Shown in pieces: positions 24,421-35,369 of a stretch of 61,155 nt of DNA (positions are counted from its first letter, which is position 1; each line of letters begins with the position of its first letter). The notes beneath the pieces are model-generated. The model was not told where the DNA came from, searched no databases, and saw nothing but the letters and a program-made list of their open reading frames with translations. The stretch covers positions 1 through 61,155 of the forward strand of contig JAMQCK010000114.1 in NCBI GenBank assembly GCA_024196135.1. The letters run 5' to 3'. Origin of the DNA: Pleurotus ostreatus/Saccharomyces cerevisiae fusant (lineage: Eukaryota; Opisthokonta). A program made the translations under genes and the position numbers.

Positions 24421-25594
24421 TTAGGACCCGATCTGCTTGTCTCCACTCGATGCACTCACTGCCGACGCCGCGTTAGTTGCTGCTGCGCTGGCCGCTGCTG
24501 ATGAAGATGCGGTGGTGGTAGCAGCAGCGGCAGCAGAGCTATCAGCAGCGGCGGTGGTCGCCGCAGCTGCCGCTGAGTCCTTGCCGCCACCCAGGACACC
24601 GTCGATGTCGCCGACGACCTGGTCTACCTTGGTGGCAGCCTTGTCGAGGCCGAGCGCCTTGAGGAGGTCGGCGAGGCCTGCGCCGCCCTGGTCGATGAGC
24701 GACGAGAGGTCGAAGCCGCCTTGCGCGCTGGCGTCAGCGTTGGCACCCGCGTCGGCCTTGTTGTCGCCGCCGAGGAGCGCGCCCAGGAGGTCACCGAGGC
24801 CGTCGCGCTCGAAGAGGGAGTTGAGGAGCTCGTCCTCGTCGTCCTCCTTCGAGCTGGACTTGTCGGTGTCGTCGATGAGGAGGCCGCCGAGGAGGCTACC
24901 GAGCCCACCGCCACTTCCGCTGCTGCTGCCACCTCCGAGGAGGTCACCAAGGCCGCCGAGCCCGCCACTACCGCTGCCGCTGCTGCCACCACCGCCGAGG
25001 AGGTCGGTGAGGCCGCCGGTCAGGTCACCGAGGCCGCCAGCGCTGCCTCCGCCGCCAAGGAGGTCACCCAGACCACCGAGAGCGTCGCCGCCGAGGAGGC
25101 CAGAGAGGCCGGAGTCGGCACCGCTGCTGGCGCTCGCGGTACCGCTGGCAGAGGCAGCGGCGGCATCGTCACCGCCGCCAAGGAGCGAGCCGATGAGATC
25201 GCCGATGCCCTGGAGGCCGTCGAGAAGGCCACCATCACCACCGTCGTTGGAATCACCAGCGGCAGCGGTCGCGGAAGCAGCGGCCTGTCACGAGGTGAGT
25301 AGCGTTCTCATCGAACAGGAAGGATGAGGACGTACAGTGGCGTCTGCGGCAGTAGCAGTTGCGGCAGCTGCGTCAGAAGCCGCAGCGGCGGTCTCAGCGG
25401 CGAGGGCAGGCGCAGGGTCCCGCTTCATGTACACGGGGTGCGCAACGACGGCCTACAAACACACTGATCAGCATTGATAGCAGGTATGTGCAAACCCTAC
25501 TCACACTCCGCGCATGCAGAGGCATCGGCGCCGCCAGAGTCGACGTAGAGCCGACGGCAATAGTGCAGAGAGCAGCAAGTTGGAAGAAACGCAT
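24421..25594 (-). CDS. Secreted Ala/Gly/Leu/Asp-rich low-complexity protein
   Basis: Predicted secreted protein of unknown function, 356 aa in three exons (25594-25505, 25452-25336, 25284-24421). Exon 1 is exactly 90 nt and codes a signal peptide, with the mature start near APMPLHARS. Exon 2 contains VYMKRDPAP, a possible Kex2 site, and an Ala/Thr-rich stretch. Exon 3 is built from imperfect GLGDLLGGG and GLLGG units separated by Ser/Gly linkers. It also has an acidic segment (KEDDEDELL), a more ordered part (FDLSSLIDQGGAGLADLLKALGL) and an Ala/Ser/Thr tail. The alternation of Leu-Leu pairs and Gly suggests a surface-active or wall-associated protein, but I recognise no family. Its base composition leaves a long open frame on the opposite strand too; that frame lacks a signal peptide and splice support. 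A paralog-like gene follows at 26570-27756. Confidence 0.7.
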
Positions 25595-26569
25595 GGTCGA
25601 TAGATGGGGGGGAAGTAAAGTGTTGCCTGAACGACTTGACTTTCAACGAGAGTGGGCGTGAGTTATCGAGCAGTAGTTGAAGAAAGACGTGAAGACGAAG
25701 AGGCTACGCTGGCGAGCAAACGAAAGGCTGGGGGAAGAACGAAAGGGTTGGGCGCAGCCCGGACGCGTTGGAAGGTCGAAGATGAACGGTGGGGGGAACC
25801 GAGGGCTTCGATCGCATAGCGCGCGGTTATATACCCAGGATGTTCCGCGTGAAGTCGCCATACGGTGATGGCGAGGAAGACGGTTGCGCATAGCGACCGT
25901 AACCAGAAGTCGAGGCCGAGGCTGCTTTGTTCCTGACGCCGGAATACGGGCTTCGAACTGCTTTCAGCATGAAAGCTCGAGCTCGGGCGCACAAGGCACT
26001 TTTGTAAGCTGGATCTTTGAATATAGATTTTGCCAAAGAGTCAAGCATTGGGATAGAGAGCCGGAAATGATTTATCGAGGCTGGCAGAGCGCTGGAGGTC
26101 AGTACGAAGTTCATTCGGGATCTGCCGACTGAGATGGGACGAATCAAGATGGTATCCTCCTGACTGCAGGAAGCCATGATATGAGGCGCGGCCGCCATCG
26201 CGCCATCCAACTCACAGTCCAAGAGGAAAAGAATCAGCTCACTCTACCTTCCATACACGCAAGTGGGAAACGAAGACCAGTCAAGGAGAAGGCATAACGA
26301 AGACCATGTGCTTCCTATTGCATGTAAAGTCTAGTAACTATCGACAGGGATCAGAAAGCAAAGCGAATGCAGTACAGTCAGTCACAACAAGTACAGGAGG
26401 GGATGCAGAAGACGAAGGGAGAGCGGGTATGTGTACAGCCGACTCGCGGGGGGAGAGTGCATGCAGTATACGGAGGCGGGTAGCCTGAAGGGGAGCAGAC
26501 AGGCAGCCTGGCGGGCAGCAGGGCGATAGCCTGGGAAGTAGCTAGCAGTGAGCCTGCCGAGCAACGCGC
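25595..26569. other. Intergenic: promoter of the Gly/Leu-rich secreted gene
   Basis: About 975 bp. A TATA box (25827-25833, minus) serves the gene to the left. The right part should hold the 3' UTR of the next minus-strand gene. No gene or repeat found. Confidence 0.5.
25827..25833 (-). promoter_or_regulatory. TATA box of the Gly/Leu-rich secreted gene
   Basis: TATATAA on the minus strand, 233 bp upstream of the ATG at 25594. The distance predicts a 5' UTR of about 200 nt, similar to the other two secreted repeat genes in the window. Confidence 0.45.
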
Positions 26570-27510
26570 TTACAAGCCGACGGCGCCGAGGACGGGGGCG
26601 GTAGCATCGTCGACAGCGTTGACAACATCGCCGACAGCCTTGCCAGCGCCGCTGACAACACCGCCAACGAGGTCATCACGGCCAGTGAGACCACCGACAG
26701 CACCGAGAACGGGGGATGCAACATCGCCGACAGCGCCAACGACATCACCGACAGCGTTGGTGACACCGCCAACGAGGCCGCCGACGAGACCAGAGTCCTC
26801 CTGGCGCTTGAGACCGACGGCACCAAGGACCTGTGTACGATGGTCAGGAAAGGCCTACATCGTTGAAGATGATATACTTACGGGCGAGGCAACATCACCG
26901 ACAGCAGAGACAACGTCGCCAACAGCGTTTGTGGCACCGTTGACAACGCCACCGACGAGGTCATCACGGCCAGTCAGGCCACCGACAGCGCCGAGAACGG
27001 GAGAGGCAACGTCGCCGACAGCACCGACGACATCACCAACAGCGTTGGTCACGCCGCCGACAAGACCGCCAACGAGGCCAGAGTCCTCCTGACGAACACC
27101 GAGACCGCTGGTGAGGTCACCAACAGCGCCGAGGACCTGGAGTTGGGTGAGCAAGAGAAGTCGCAGAGCCCACTTTCGACTTACGGGAGAAGCAACATCG
27201 CCCACAGCGCCAACAACGTCACCGACAGCGTTGGTCGCACCGTTCACGACACCGCCAACGAGGCCAGAGTCCTGACGAACGCCGAGGCCGCTGGTCACGT
27301 CACCGACAGCACCGAGGACCTACTCCCAGATGAGAACGAGGCGTTGGGGATAGATCGAATCATACGCACGGGAGATGCAACATCGCCCACGGCACCAACG
27401 ACGTCGCCAACAGCGCCAGTGACACCGCCAACGAGACCACCGACAAGGCCATCGCCGCCCAGGAGGCCGCCGTTGCCAGAGTCAGCAGCAGGGGAGGTCG
27501 CGGGAGCAGC
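26570..27510 (-). repeat. Six tandem protein-coding repeats, partly separated by introns
   Basis: DNA repeats of about 117-141 bp coding the GDVVGAVGDVASP modules. Exon 5 (26882-27136) and exon 6 (26570-26830) each hold one long and one short unit and align with each other over their length. This indicates tandem duplication of an exon together with a flanking intron. Confidence 0.75.
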
Positions 27511-27756
27511 CTATTTGCGACATGAGTACGAGAAAGCAAAGAAGCGAACGGTAGACGTACGGCAGAAGCGCTAGCAGCAGCATCCTGCCTCGCGTAGACA
27601 CCGCGGGCACTCGCCTGCGAAGTTGTGAGCCTCGGGTAGGTAAGGCAACCACAGCGAAGAACTCACCAAGGCGCGGGCAGCGTCCCTCGGGAGGGGAGCA
27701 GCGGACGCGAAGGTCGCAGCGAGCGCAACGAAAACAGCAGCACGAGTGAAGAACAT
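26570..27756 (-). CDS. Secreted tandem-repeat protein built from duplicated exons
   Basis: Predicted secreted protein, 311 aa in six exons, all joins phase 0: 27756-27667, 27614-27561, 27510-27370, 27319-27185, 27136-26882 and 26830-26570. Exon 1 (90 nt) codes a signal peptide, mature start near APLPRDAARAL. The rest is six repeats of 39-47 residues containing NAVGDVVGAVGDVASP, each next one opening with VLGAVG. Basic sites (GVRQ, LKRQEDS) recur inside repeats and could be processed by a kexin. Introns fall exactly at the ASP/VLGAVG border of three repeats, while other borders are fused within an exon; the last two exons are each a matched repeat pair. Gly- and Val-rich amphipathic periodicity suggests a beta-rich or surface-active protein. 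No family is recognised. Confidence 0.75.
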
Positions 27757-28779
27757 GATGATGGATATGGGGGATATGGACGTCTTCTGAATCGGAGGGG
27801 AAGTAGGTGCCGGACCGACTAAGGATATAGGGACAGACGAGGAAGGTAGCGAGAGCGATGAGCTTGAAAAAGCGTCGAAGAGAGTGGCTGACCGAGTGCG
27901 TCGGTCAAAGGGAGGCGAGGGGAGGAACGAAAGGGTGTGAGGCTCTACCTTGCCGACCGCAGCATTTATACGAGCGCGTAAGGAATCGTAATTGGGCCGA
28001 ACCCTGAGTCGAGTCGTGGGGAAGCTCCATGTGCGGCTAAGGAAGCTCCATGCGAGGCAAGCAAGGCTCCAGCCTCCGGGGCTGCGCTCCACTTCCACCC
28101 CAATAAATCGCATAATTCTGACCCATGTCGTCGAGAACCTGGCAACGACCGGTTGGCATCGCGGCGCGTATCATCGGACTTGACGATTACTTGGCGACGA
28201 TCTCCGGCGAGCAGAAAGGTTCTTCAGGCTGAGCAGCTGACTGCAATCGATAGGCAAGTCCTTCGGTTGCGACATTGCAGGGGCGAAGGGAGCAAGATGT
28301 TAGGCAGAACTACGCATTTATTCGCATTGGAATGGTCTTCGGGGTAGCCTGAAGGTATGACGGAAAACGAAGTGCAATGGACAACTCAGCCCGGAGGCGG
28401 GAGATCAGAGATGCAGATCAACAGGAGGAGCGCAGCAGAGATCAAGTTCAACCGCCATCAGCACGTGCCTTTGTTTGTTCTGCAGATCCCTTTGTTTGTT
28501 CGTTCGGTGCCGCCAATGAATACTTACAAAGTTCCGCCCGCTGTATTCAAGTCTGCTCATCCTCCCAAGGGCTCGTTGACGTCCTGAGGAAGCACCAGAC
28601 CGTCGGAGGCATTTTTAGTGGTATAGCGATATTCACATTATACCTATCGTTACAGTAATGCCATACCCATGGCCCGTAAATTGCCGTAAAACATACAAGA
28701 CGTCGGCCCTTTAATAAGTATAGCGCGTGTCAGAAAGCTGGTCGTGCAAAGAGGCAGAGGTCGTATCCGTGCGGTGAGA
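27757..28779. other. Intergenic: promoter of the tandem-repeat secreted gene
   Basis: About 1 kb. The left part is the upstream region of the minus-strand repeat gene, with a TATA box at 27964-27970. Around 28468-28501 a 13-bp direct repeat (CCTTTGTTTGTTC) occurs twice, 21 bp apart. No gene found. Confidence 0.5.
27964..27970 (-). promoter_or_regulatory. TATA box of the tandem-repeat secreted gene
   Basis: TATAAAT on the minus strand, 208 bp upstream of the ATG at 27756. The surrounding plus-strand sequence AGCATTTATA is identical at the kexin-repeat gene's box (52964-52973). Confidence 0.5.
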
Positions 28780-31059
28780 CTAGACGACGTAGCGCCAGCT
28801 CGGGTGCGAAGGCCCGTGCACCTCGCTCGTATCGACATCCTTCGACGTGATGTTGACGCCCTGCTCCCGGTTCCTCCTCGCGTTCTCCCAACGCATCCAG
28901 ATGCCCACACCGGCGACGAGCACGAGGCATAGACCACCAAAGGCCGCCGACACCGCGAGCGCGAGCACATACTTCGGCTCGTCCTTCTCGCGGAAGACGT
29001 TCGTGGAGATGAGGCCGCTGGAGTTGGCGATGGCAACTAGTAATTCGAGTCGTCAGTACGCTGTCCACTTTCTCAAGTCATCCAGGTCCAATCGACACGA
29101 AAGACAACACAAGGAAGCAACACTCACCCATAACAGCCGCCACCACCGCGCGCCGCGACTCGCTCGGCGTGTTATTCGAGTACCACGCCGCGACCAGCAC
29201 ACTCGGGCTGAACGCACCCATCGTCAGCAGGAAGCACGCAAAGTACGCGGTGCTCTTGTGTGCCAAGGGGTCGATCGCGCCGAGGACGATGAAGCCGACG
29301 ATGGCGACGACGAGCGGGATGCAGCTGGGGAAAATAGGTCAGTTTCAGGCTCCCCACGAGTGGCAGGATAAATTGCTGGTGAAGAACCACTCAGCCAGAC
29401 TCACATATGAATCGACCGCTCCCTGAAGTAATCCGACGACTGCGTCAGGATGATGAGCGCGACAGTGCCCACAATATTCGGCGCGACGGTGTACAAGTTC
29501 GTCTTGACCGGGCTGTAGCCCAAGCTCGCCACAATTTGTGGCAGGAAGTTGTTGACGGAGGCCAAGGGGACACCGAAGGACAAGCAGATCAGAGCCCAGA
29601 CCCTGCGAGGTTCGTTAATACAACAAGCCCGATTCGCAGTAGGAACGGGAGCAAGAGAGGCGGACTCACCAGTACATCGGATCCTTAAACGGCCTGAACG
29701 CATCACGAATATTCAACTTCTCCCCCACCACAGCTGACGAATCCGCCATAATCCTCGCCCGCGCAATCTCCTTCTCACGATCCGTGAGCAAAAAGAACTT
29801 GGCGGGCGAGAGCGGGAGGAGGATGAAGGCGAGGATGGCGAAGACGATGGTCGCGCCGCCTTCGATCCAAAACAGGTACTGCCAGTTGTGGAACTTCGTC
29901 GGCGGGATCTGGAAGGTGCCATAGGCGATGAGGCCGGAGAAGGCGCCGGAGATGGAGGCGGCGGCGTAGAACAACCCCACGCGCGATGCAAGCTCATCGC
30001 GCTTGTAGAACGTCGAGAGGTAGTAGATCTGGGAAATTGGTGAGCAACTGTAATACCCACTGTGATTGGATTTTGGGTTACCACACCGGGGAGCATAGGA
30101 GACTCGAAGATGCCCAGAAAGAAGCGGATGGCGAAGATCTCTGCGTGATGTTTAGTGTTGGTTCGATTCGATGTGATCAGTAAAGAGAGCTTACGGCTGA
30201 AATTCTTGGCTATAGCCGCGAAGATGGACCTAGCTATCGTCAATACCAAAGTTGAAGGCTCGATAAGCCGCCACACACATGCTGCCCTACGCGTATCGTT
30301 AGTATCAGTTCACTAGTTCACTGAATGGAGTGAATGAAGTGGGTGCCAATGCAATCCGCAGATAGGCGTCAATGCAGTTGAAAAACAGGCGACAACTCAC
30401 AAATCCAACCATCAGACACGGGAGCACCCTCGCTGCGCTGTAGCGCTTGACCAGAAGACTGATCGGTGTGCCGAATCTGCAGAGGTGGATGAGTATGGAA
30501 GGTGATGGACTTGAAGGTCGATACTTGCATGCAGAAGGGGACGTAGAAAATCATGACGAGGAGGTAGTACTGTATACTGGTCAGCCTGCCATGATCTGTG
30601 GAACGTTGTACGGAACTCACCTGGTTCCCGTGCAGACCGAGGTCCTTGTCCCAGCCGTCCGTCTTCGCATTGCCGACCTGGTGGGTGCGGAGTGGCGCCG
30701 ATGTATGCGGACGGTGTGCGGGGAGAGCGCGTGATAGCGATAGCAGCGTGACACGAGTGGCAGTAGCCTGGTCAGCCGACGCGTATGAAGTGCAGCACGT
30801 TTCCTTACGTTGCCCTTGTCCAGTGCATTGCACAGGTACCTGCATCCGCGTCAATACACAGCACGGGCAGGGAGCAACGCAACACGCACATAATGGTCAA
30901 TGGTGGAAGTAGGTAGAAGTCATACTTCCTCGTCAGCTTCCTCTCCTCCGCTCTGGTGAACTCGAGCGGCTGCGAGCTCTGTACTTCGGACGCGGCGGCC
31001 TTCTCCATGGAGGGGCTCCGCTCGAGCTTGGAGAGCGAGGGCGCGTCGGAACCGGACAT
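28780..31059 (-). CDS. MFS transporter, anion:cation symporter family (allantoate/nicotinate permease type)
   Basis: A 12-TM plasma-membrane symporter of the ACS family, which includes Dal5 (allantoate), Tna1 (nicotinate) and related vitamin or carboxylate importers. The cytosolic start leads into EERKLTRKYDFYLLPPLTIM and YLCNALDKGNVGNAKTDG, the family's TM1-loop signature created across two splices. RFFLGIFESPMLPGVV and YYLSTFYKRDELASRVGLFYAA, typical of TM4-TM5, come next. LFWIEGGATIVFAILAF and PLSPAKFFLLTDREKEIA follow, and a late block with WYSNNTPSESRRAVVAA. About ten short introns. The protein ends in a cytosolic tail with HPSWRYVV. The exact substrate cannot be told from sequence. Confidence 0.87.
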
Positions 31060-31113
31060 GGCGACGGTCTGGCAGAGGAAGAGCACGACCGGTCCTTACT
31101 CTATCCCGCGCCG

Positions 31114-31119
31114 TATATA
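31114..31119 (-). promoter_or_regulatory. TATA box of the ACS-type transporter
   Basis: TATATA, inside TTTATATA as read on the minus strand, about 55 bp upstream of the ATG at 31059. Confidence 0.45.
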
Positions 31120-32207
31120 AAGCAAGCTCAGCATTGGCATCAAGCGCCAGCGTCTCGTGAATGCGGGCCAGGTGCGGACCGTGCGGGCTGAACACTTGTC
31201 CCTTGGAGCCCCATTGAGGCTGGCTTTGCAAAGGGGCGCGCCGGGGTGGGTGCCCCATTGAATGGATAACCAGACGAGATAGGCGCACATGATGATACGG
31301 GGCGGGCAGTCTTCATCGTGGCAATCGAACACGGAGATCGCTGTGACGGTTCTCTTTTTGCATGCTCTTCGGCGCCGAAACGAGAGATAAAGCTGGCTGG
31401 CTGAAGCCGGGGCCGAGTTACGTCGAGATAAGCAGCCGCCAGGTTCCGCGACGGAGGACGCGGGCCTCGGAGAGGGCATTCAACCTCTGCAGAGATAGAT
31501 CGCCCGCTTGAGATGTTCAGGTCCGGCGCGCGACTCGAGGACAAGGGCAGTTCCTGGCGAAACGAGCAAACATTGTGGCAAGAAGCAAACAACGCAGTCA
31601 CGCGACCGTGGTCGGATCCCCGCACCTTGCCGCCTTGCCAAATCAGGCAATTTCGACTTGTTGCTTCTCACCGTGACCCTCATCATCGACTCTGACCAGG
31701 TGCCCTGTATCTTGAGATCTTCTTCTGTCTTCCGGAACAAAACAAACTCTGTCAATCGATGAAGTGTGCTCGCACTCTGAGCCATGGTCAGGCGACTGTT
31801 GATCCTGAGTTCCATGCGGCGACGTTTTTGAGGACTCAAATTACTCTTGCTCGACACCTTGCAATTGAACAGCGGGAATGCTTCTGGCAAAGAGTGAGTG
31901 CCCACCTGAACCATTTCTTCCTCTCTTCCCGGGGTTATGTATACGAAGAGAGACGGGTGTAAGTCCGATCCCGGTGCCATCGAACGTTCACTTGACAAAC
32001 GTCATAAGCTGCCATAGTCAACGACAGGTATCGATGCAGTAATCTCTGCCAACTTGGACATCTCCCTCATCCAGCTCAACTCACGTACAAGTCGTATTGC
32101 TTCGGCCCTTCTGCACGTCCCGCCTCCACCTGCAGACTAGGCGGTCCTCGCATGACGGCCGCACCCGGCCTTGGTTCTACTGGACAGCCTCCTAGAGACC
32201 TAGCGAT

Positions 32208-32259
32208 GGTCCACGCTTCCAACGGAGGTCCACCCTTGGATCTAAAGGTGGTCCACGCT
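32208..32259 (+). promoter_or_regulatory. Three GGTCCACNCT direct repeats
   Basis: GGTCCACGCT at 32208-32217, GGTCCACCCT at 32227-32236 and GGTCCACGCT at 32250-32259. Regular spacing of about 20 bp in a promoter region suggests binding sites, but I know no factor for this motif. Confidence 0.25.
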
Positions 32260-32486
32260 CGGAGTTGCTACTACGCACGCGGGAACTAGGCGCGACCTTG
32301 CTTCTCCCTAGCTTCGCACATCAGATGATACACACACTCGCCTTACTTCGGGAGGCCATTGTATCGAGGTATATCCGCGAGCTTTAAGATGGTGCTGCGG
32401 TCGACCCGGATCCCCTCCTCCTTCCTCAGCTCTCTTGTACGGTCTCAAGCCTCTCGTCCGGTCGACGGGCTGAGTGGATAGAGTTC

Positions 32487-35121
32487 ATGACGGGTGAGTG
32501 CCTGTTCCTGCGGACCCGACCCTCGCTACTCGCATATCCGACCCTCGAACATCCACATCTATATGCTGCATGCGATCGTCGGACGGGCGCGCTCATCATA
32601 GAGCTGCCCGTCAGTCTCGATGTCGTACTCCCTGCGGTACATTTAAGCCATTCACCTCACCTTATAAGAGCGGCGGTCGAACAGGGTGGCTGATCTTCCG
32701 CTTCCCCAGGTCAATTATCGTCACCTACCTCTCTCTCCACATTCATTTCGCCCACTCTGGAGTCCCCGTCCTCGGTGAGCGCCTTCATCCATACACACCC
32801 ATACTAGTCCCTGACATGCACGATAGTCAAACACATCGGACGCGTCGGGCACTACCACTACAGACGCATCGAGCACTACGACTTGGCCGGCTGCTCCGGG
32901 GGAGGAAACCAGCGACGTGTCAGCCACTGTCACGGCAACAAGCGGTTCAGAGTCAGGCGATAGTGCTTCCACGCGGAGTAGCATTCCTACCTCAAGCACG
33001 AGCACCTCCCCCACATCCGCCTCCGAGATCACGACGACCTCCGCCCTATCGGCGGACTCCTCTACTACGTCTGGTCTATCGACGAGCTCCTCCACAAGCT
33101 CTGCCATTCAGTCGACGATCATAGCAGGATCATCCGACCCCGGATCCCCGTCGACCGAGGTTTTGGCGAGTACGTCTATAAGTGAGAGCACGCAGCTCTC
33201 TACACGCGTGGTAGACCCTTCCTCTCCATCCTCTGCGCCTGCATCCCTCACGACGGCGCCGAGTCCGACCACGGAGTCGAGCGCAAGCCTGGTCGCGTTT
33301 GCCAAAACGGAGGAGAGCTCCTCTGCTTCAGAATCGTCAGTGTATTCCCCTTTACTTCGGCTGAAGGGACTTACCTTAGAAGCAGTACGTCAACCTCAGA
33401 AGGCACCAGTTCTACCGGTCCTCCGCCGGAGATGCCGTCCGACACTGCGTCCGAACCCGAGTCCTCGTCGACCGAGTCCGCTACCTCCACGGATTCGGAG
33501 GAACCTACTTCGACTGCGACAGAGACTCATACGACCACCGCAGAGTCCACGAGCGACAACTCAGAGCCGACGAGCGCAGACTCAGAACCGACCAGTGATG
33601 CTACTTCGAGCTCAGAGCCCACGAGCACATTCGACGAGGGTACTAACACCACTACCGAGGCAAAGACAACCTCGTCGGGCTCCGAGCCTTCTTCGTCGGA
33701 GACCATAGCTGGTAAGGAGCAGGCCACGAGCACTTCCTCTCCGGACAGGCCCAGCTCTACCGATGAGCATGCCTCTACCACCTCTACGCCGCCGCAATCA
33801 ATATCAGCCTCTGACAGCGATCCAGAAGCCTCGGAAAGTGGTACTGCAGGGCGAGCGGAGAAAACCGTGACATCGATGGTCGACACGACGGTGTCGGGGC
33901 ATTGTAAGTCTCCTGCAGCCCTACTTCTTAACTCTACCTTGACCTTGACCTAACGACCCTCCTCAGCCTCCTCCGCCACCGCTACTCGCACCATCACGGA
34001 CGCGCCCGATAGCACGCTCTCGCACGTCCTCTCCGTGACCTCAACCTTCACAAATGCCCAAGGCCGCCTCGTCACCACCGTCGACGCGCCTAGCGTCATC
34101 ACTATCACCAGCACGTCGACGGGTGAGGGTGGCGGATTCGTGTACTCTACGCATGTCGTGGCGAACCCGACGGGTTTTGGAGGGTCGGGGGCGATCAGTG
34201 AGAAGGGGTAGGCGACCTACGCTTGGATCTGTGTCTCTATGCCTGATCATCATTGCTTGTAGATTCTTCCACAATACCGGCGCCGTCGCGGGAACATTCA
34301 CCGTCGTCGGCCTCGTCGCCGCCGCGGCCGCCTTCCTCCTCTTCTGGCTCTGCCGCAAGCGCAGGCGCGTTCAACGTCGGCGCCGCTGGATGGCCACCGT
34401 TGACCAGCCGCCGTACACGCCAAACGACAGGCTACCGTACGGCACGTCGAATCCCAATAGCCCCTTCGAGGACCCGCAGCCGCAGACGGAGGAGGTGCTG
34501 CCGCCGTTGACGCCGCTCACTGCGTCGCGGGCGGCGAGTGTGCGCATGGGTGATGAGGGTCCTAGTCGCTTCAGGGACGAGCACGGTCGTCTTAATCCGA
34601 GCCCGCTGCTCCCTGGACCGCCGCCGTTCGTGAGGCCGCCGTACGTGAACCCGGGCGAGCGCATGACGGACCTGGAGCGCTCGGAGGGCTCACCATTCGA
34701 GGACCCGCCGGTGACGCAAATGGTGTTCGTGCCACGTATGGTACCGGTGCAGCCGTTGAACGTGACGCCCCGCTATGCACAGTTCCCGCAACCAGAGTCG
34801 GAGAACAACTCGCTAGCCCCGTCCAGCCCGTCAATCTATCCCGACAGTCTGCCACCTGAGGACGAGCATCACGGATCGTCCCAAGGGCACGGTCAAGGGT
34901 ACCAAGGGCAGGGGTACGGGAACCCCTTCGACGACCAGCTGAACACGTCGTTTGTCGTCCAAGCGCCTCCACGTCCTGCGCGGTCGCACCTTCGGCGCGA
35001 GTCGTCGAAGATCATGTCGACGTCTCTGCCTTTGACGCCGCCGGATTCGATGAATGGGCATTCACCCTCTGCATCGCCAGATCATTCGCAGCAGCCTCGA
35101 GTAAGTCCTGATGCCTATTGA
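32487..35121 (+). CDS. Mucin-like Ser/Thr-rich single-pass membrane protein
   Basis: Predicted cell-surface protein with a long Ser/Thr/Glu-rich ectodomain. Next come a more ordered membrane-proximal segment (TRTITDAPDSTLSHVLSV and VTITSTSTGEG), one membrane span (GTFTVVGLVAAAAAFLLFWL), a basic stop-transfer run (RKRRRVQRRRR) and a ~240-residue Pro-rich cytosolic tail. The tail holds two NPF/SPFEDP-like motifs. The layout resembles fungal wall-stress sensors of the Wsc/Mid2 type or Msb2-like mucins. No WSC domain or signal peptide is visible, so insertion would be of the signal-anchor kind. The start is inferred: ATGACGG (32487-32493) spliced to 32710-32774 and then 32827 keeps the frame, which makes a 7-nt first exon. 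An upstream exon with a signal peptide could have been missed. Confidence 0.65.
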
Positions 35122-35369
35122 ACGTGTAAAACGGTACTCAGGCTCGCGCAGATCTACACAAACAATAGATCTCCACCTTTCTGAGGATTGAGGAACATGC
35201 ACACCACTACGTCCTATGCGAGGATTCGGTCGAGGGGATATCCCTCGTTGTATACTGTATTTACTTTGTACCACTGTACCATCGGTCGTGGACATGTATC
35301 ATGGTTCTCTCGTTGAATGTCATATCGTGTCGTGTTCAAGGACTAGGAAGTGTCGTTCGTCCATCCTCA

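Larger units (their letters stand above)
31060..32486. other. 1.4-kb intergenic region between divergent genes
   Basis: Holds the promoters of the ACS transporter (-) and the mucin-like gene (+). Overlapping open frames of 160-170 codons on the minus strand (31140-31998) show no domain and no splice pattern, so I do not call them. Three GGTCCAC-type direct repeats lie at 32208-32259. Confidence 0.45.

Noticed and set aside
26619..27092. Plus-strand Thr/Pro-rich open frame
   Set aside because: Antisense of the tandem-repeat secreted gene; it crosses three of that gene's exons and has no start or splice context of its own.
31140..31998. Two overlapping minus-strand frames of 160-170 codons
   Set aside because: No domain, no plausible splice pattern and no codon bias like neighbouring genes.
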